DNA of 64,000 nucleotides from NCBI RefSeq assembly GCF_002849605.1, contig NZ_NPIB01000014.1:53911-117910 (forward strand), given 5' to 3'. The position numbers and the translations under genes were made by a program. The notes beneath the pieces were generated by a model. That model ran no database searches, was not told where the DNA came from, and worked only from the letters and a program-made list of their open reading frames with translations. The DNA is from Photobacterium carnosum. Lineage in GTDB: Bacteria; Pseudomonadota; Gammaproteobacteria; Enterobacterales; Vibrionaceae. Below, piece by piece: positions 63,660 through 64,000 of this stretch. Each line of letters begins with the position of its first letter. The first letter of the stretch is position 1.

Positions 63660-63971
63660 ATACACTTAGCGGTTGGTTAAGTAATTAATACTGAATGTAA
63701 GTACAAAGCAAAATGTAATGTGCGACCGTATTTAACGTCAGTGTTAATTACACTCAACTAAAGAACAGGTGAGTATATTTATTTGATATTAATCAATAGC
63801 CTAGTTGTAATGGCATTATAGTATTAATGTTCGATATCCTATTTAACATAAGGTACATAATGCGCACTGAAGTTGTAGGTCCCATTTAGAAATGTCCGGT
63901 TTGAACCCGTTAGAAATGTCATGTTGAACTATATTCAGATCATAGGTTTTGCTATGAACTGGAATCAATAA
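63660..63971. other. Intergenic stretch with the left end of an insertion sequence
   Basis: The first 210 bases show nothing I can name. From about 63873, TGTAGGTCCCATTTAGAAATG reads like an IS terminal repeat, and TTAGAAATGTC occurs twice (63886-63896 and 63910-63920), 24 bases apart, as transposase-binding repeats do. Confidence 0.5.
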
Positions 63972-64000
63972 ATGTTGCTCACTATGACTGAAAATGAATT
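63972..64000 (+). CDS. Transposase start, cut by window end
   Basis: ATG 63972 opens MLLTMTENE before the window ends. With the terminal-repeat-like sequence 100 bases upstream, this fits the beginning of an IS transposase of the helix-turn-helix/integrase type. Only nine residues are visible, so the family cannot be fixed. Confidence 0.4.

Noticed and set aside
1..64000. tRNA, rRNA or prophage genes
   Set aside because: No cloverleaf, rRNA stretch or phage structural gene was recognised on either strand by eye.

Overview
The window is AT-rich gammaproteobacterial chromosome. The combination of a DUF3450/TtpC/ExbB2/ExbD2/TonB2 cluster, DUF3319, SPOR lipoproteins, a ydbH-ynbE-ydbL operon and a type I-F CRISPR-Cas locus points to Vibrionaceae, most likely Photobacterium. 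The genus is inferred from gene content only; no rRNA, tRNA or other marker gene is present.

Layout. 1-2.7 kb: the 3' part of an HUH (IS200-like/REP-associated) transposase and small accessory genes. 2.7-15.2 kb: a RecX-like gene, then a complete type I-F1 CRISPR-Cas locus. Array 1 (26 repeats) reads leftward and its degenerate last repeat overlaps the recX-like stop codon. Rightward follow cas1 and cas2-3, a 386-base gap, cas8f-cas5f-cas7f-cas6f, and array 2 (22 repeats, reading rightward). 15.2-16.1 kb: two small leftward unknowns. 16.1-23.8 kb: Fur-type boxes, a TonB-dependent siderophore receptor and the six-gene TtpC/TonB2 energy-transduction operon. 24.1-25.7 kb: lipid A phosphoethanolamine transferase. 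25.9-32.6 kb: a nine-gene Fur-box operon whose order (PepSY protein, small periplasmic proteins, binding protein, ATPase, permease, second binding protein) matches the Pseudomonas fpvGHJK-CDEF system that frees iron from ferri-siderophore in the periplasm. 32.6-63.7 kb: mostly core genes (MntP-like, NUDIX, GGDEF and EAL-GGDEF proteins, galE, a DEAD-box helicase, Dcu transporter, YeiH, YdbH operon, PatZ-like acetyltransferase, ddl, orphan tyrosine recombinase, SUI1 protein, peptide transporter, OpgC-DUF2141 fusion). The right edge enters an apparent insertion sequence.

Main discovery candidate. The gap between cas2-3 and cas8f holds a miniature degenerate CRISPR on the minus strand: two diverged I-F repeats with Cas6f-type hairpins around a 14-nt spacer, preceded by a promoter-like -35/-10 pair (TTGTCT-17-TACAAT) placed so that transcription starts at the first hairpin, and followed by a 12-bp terminator-like hairpin. 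Its 14-nt guide, in the correct register after the 8-nt handle, matches a site 70-90 bases away that carries the I-F 5'-CC PAM. The match covers positions 1-5, 7-11 and 13; the mismatches are at 6 and 12, exactly the bases flipped out of type I R-loops, and at 14. The PAM abuts a divergent promoter-like TTGATT-16-TATTAT pointing at cas8f. This is the architecture of crRNA-like autorepressor guides (CreR) or antitoxin guides (CreA), here in a I-F1 locus. A mini-ORF lies between that promoter and cas8f, so a toxin-antitoxin reading stays open.

Iron theme. The receptor, its dedicated TonB system and the fpv-like operon together would bring a ferri-siderophore into the periplasm, release the iron there and pass it to an ABC transporter.
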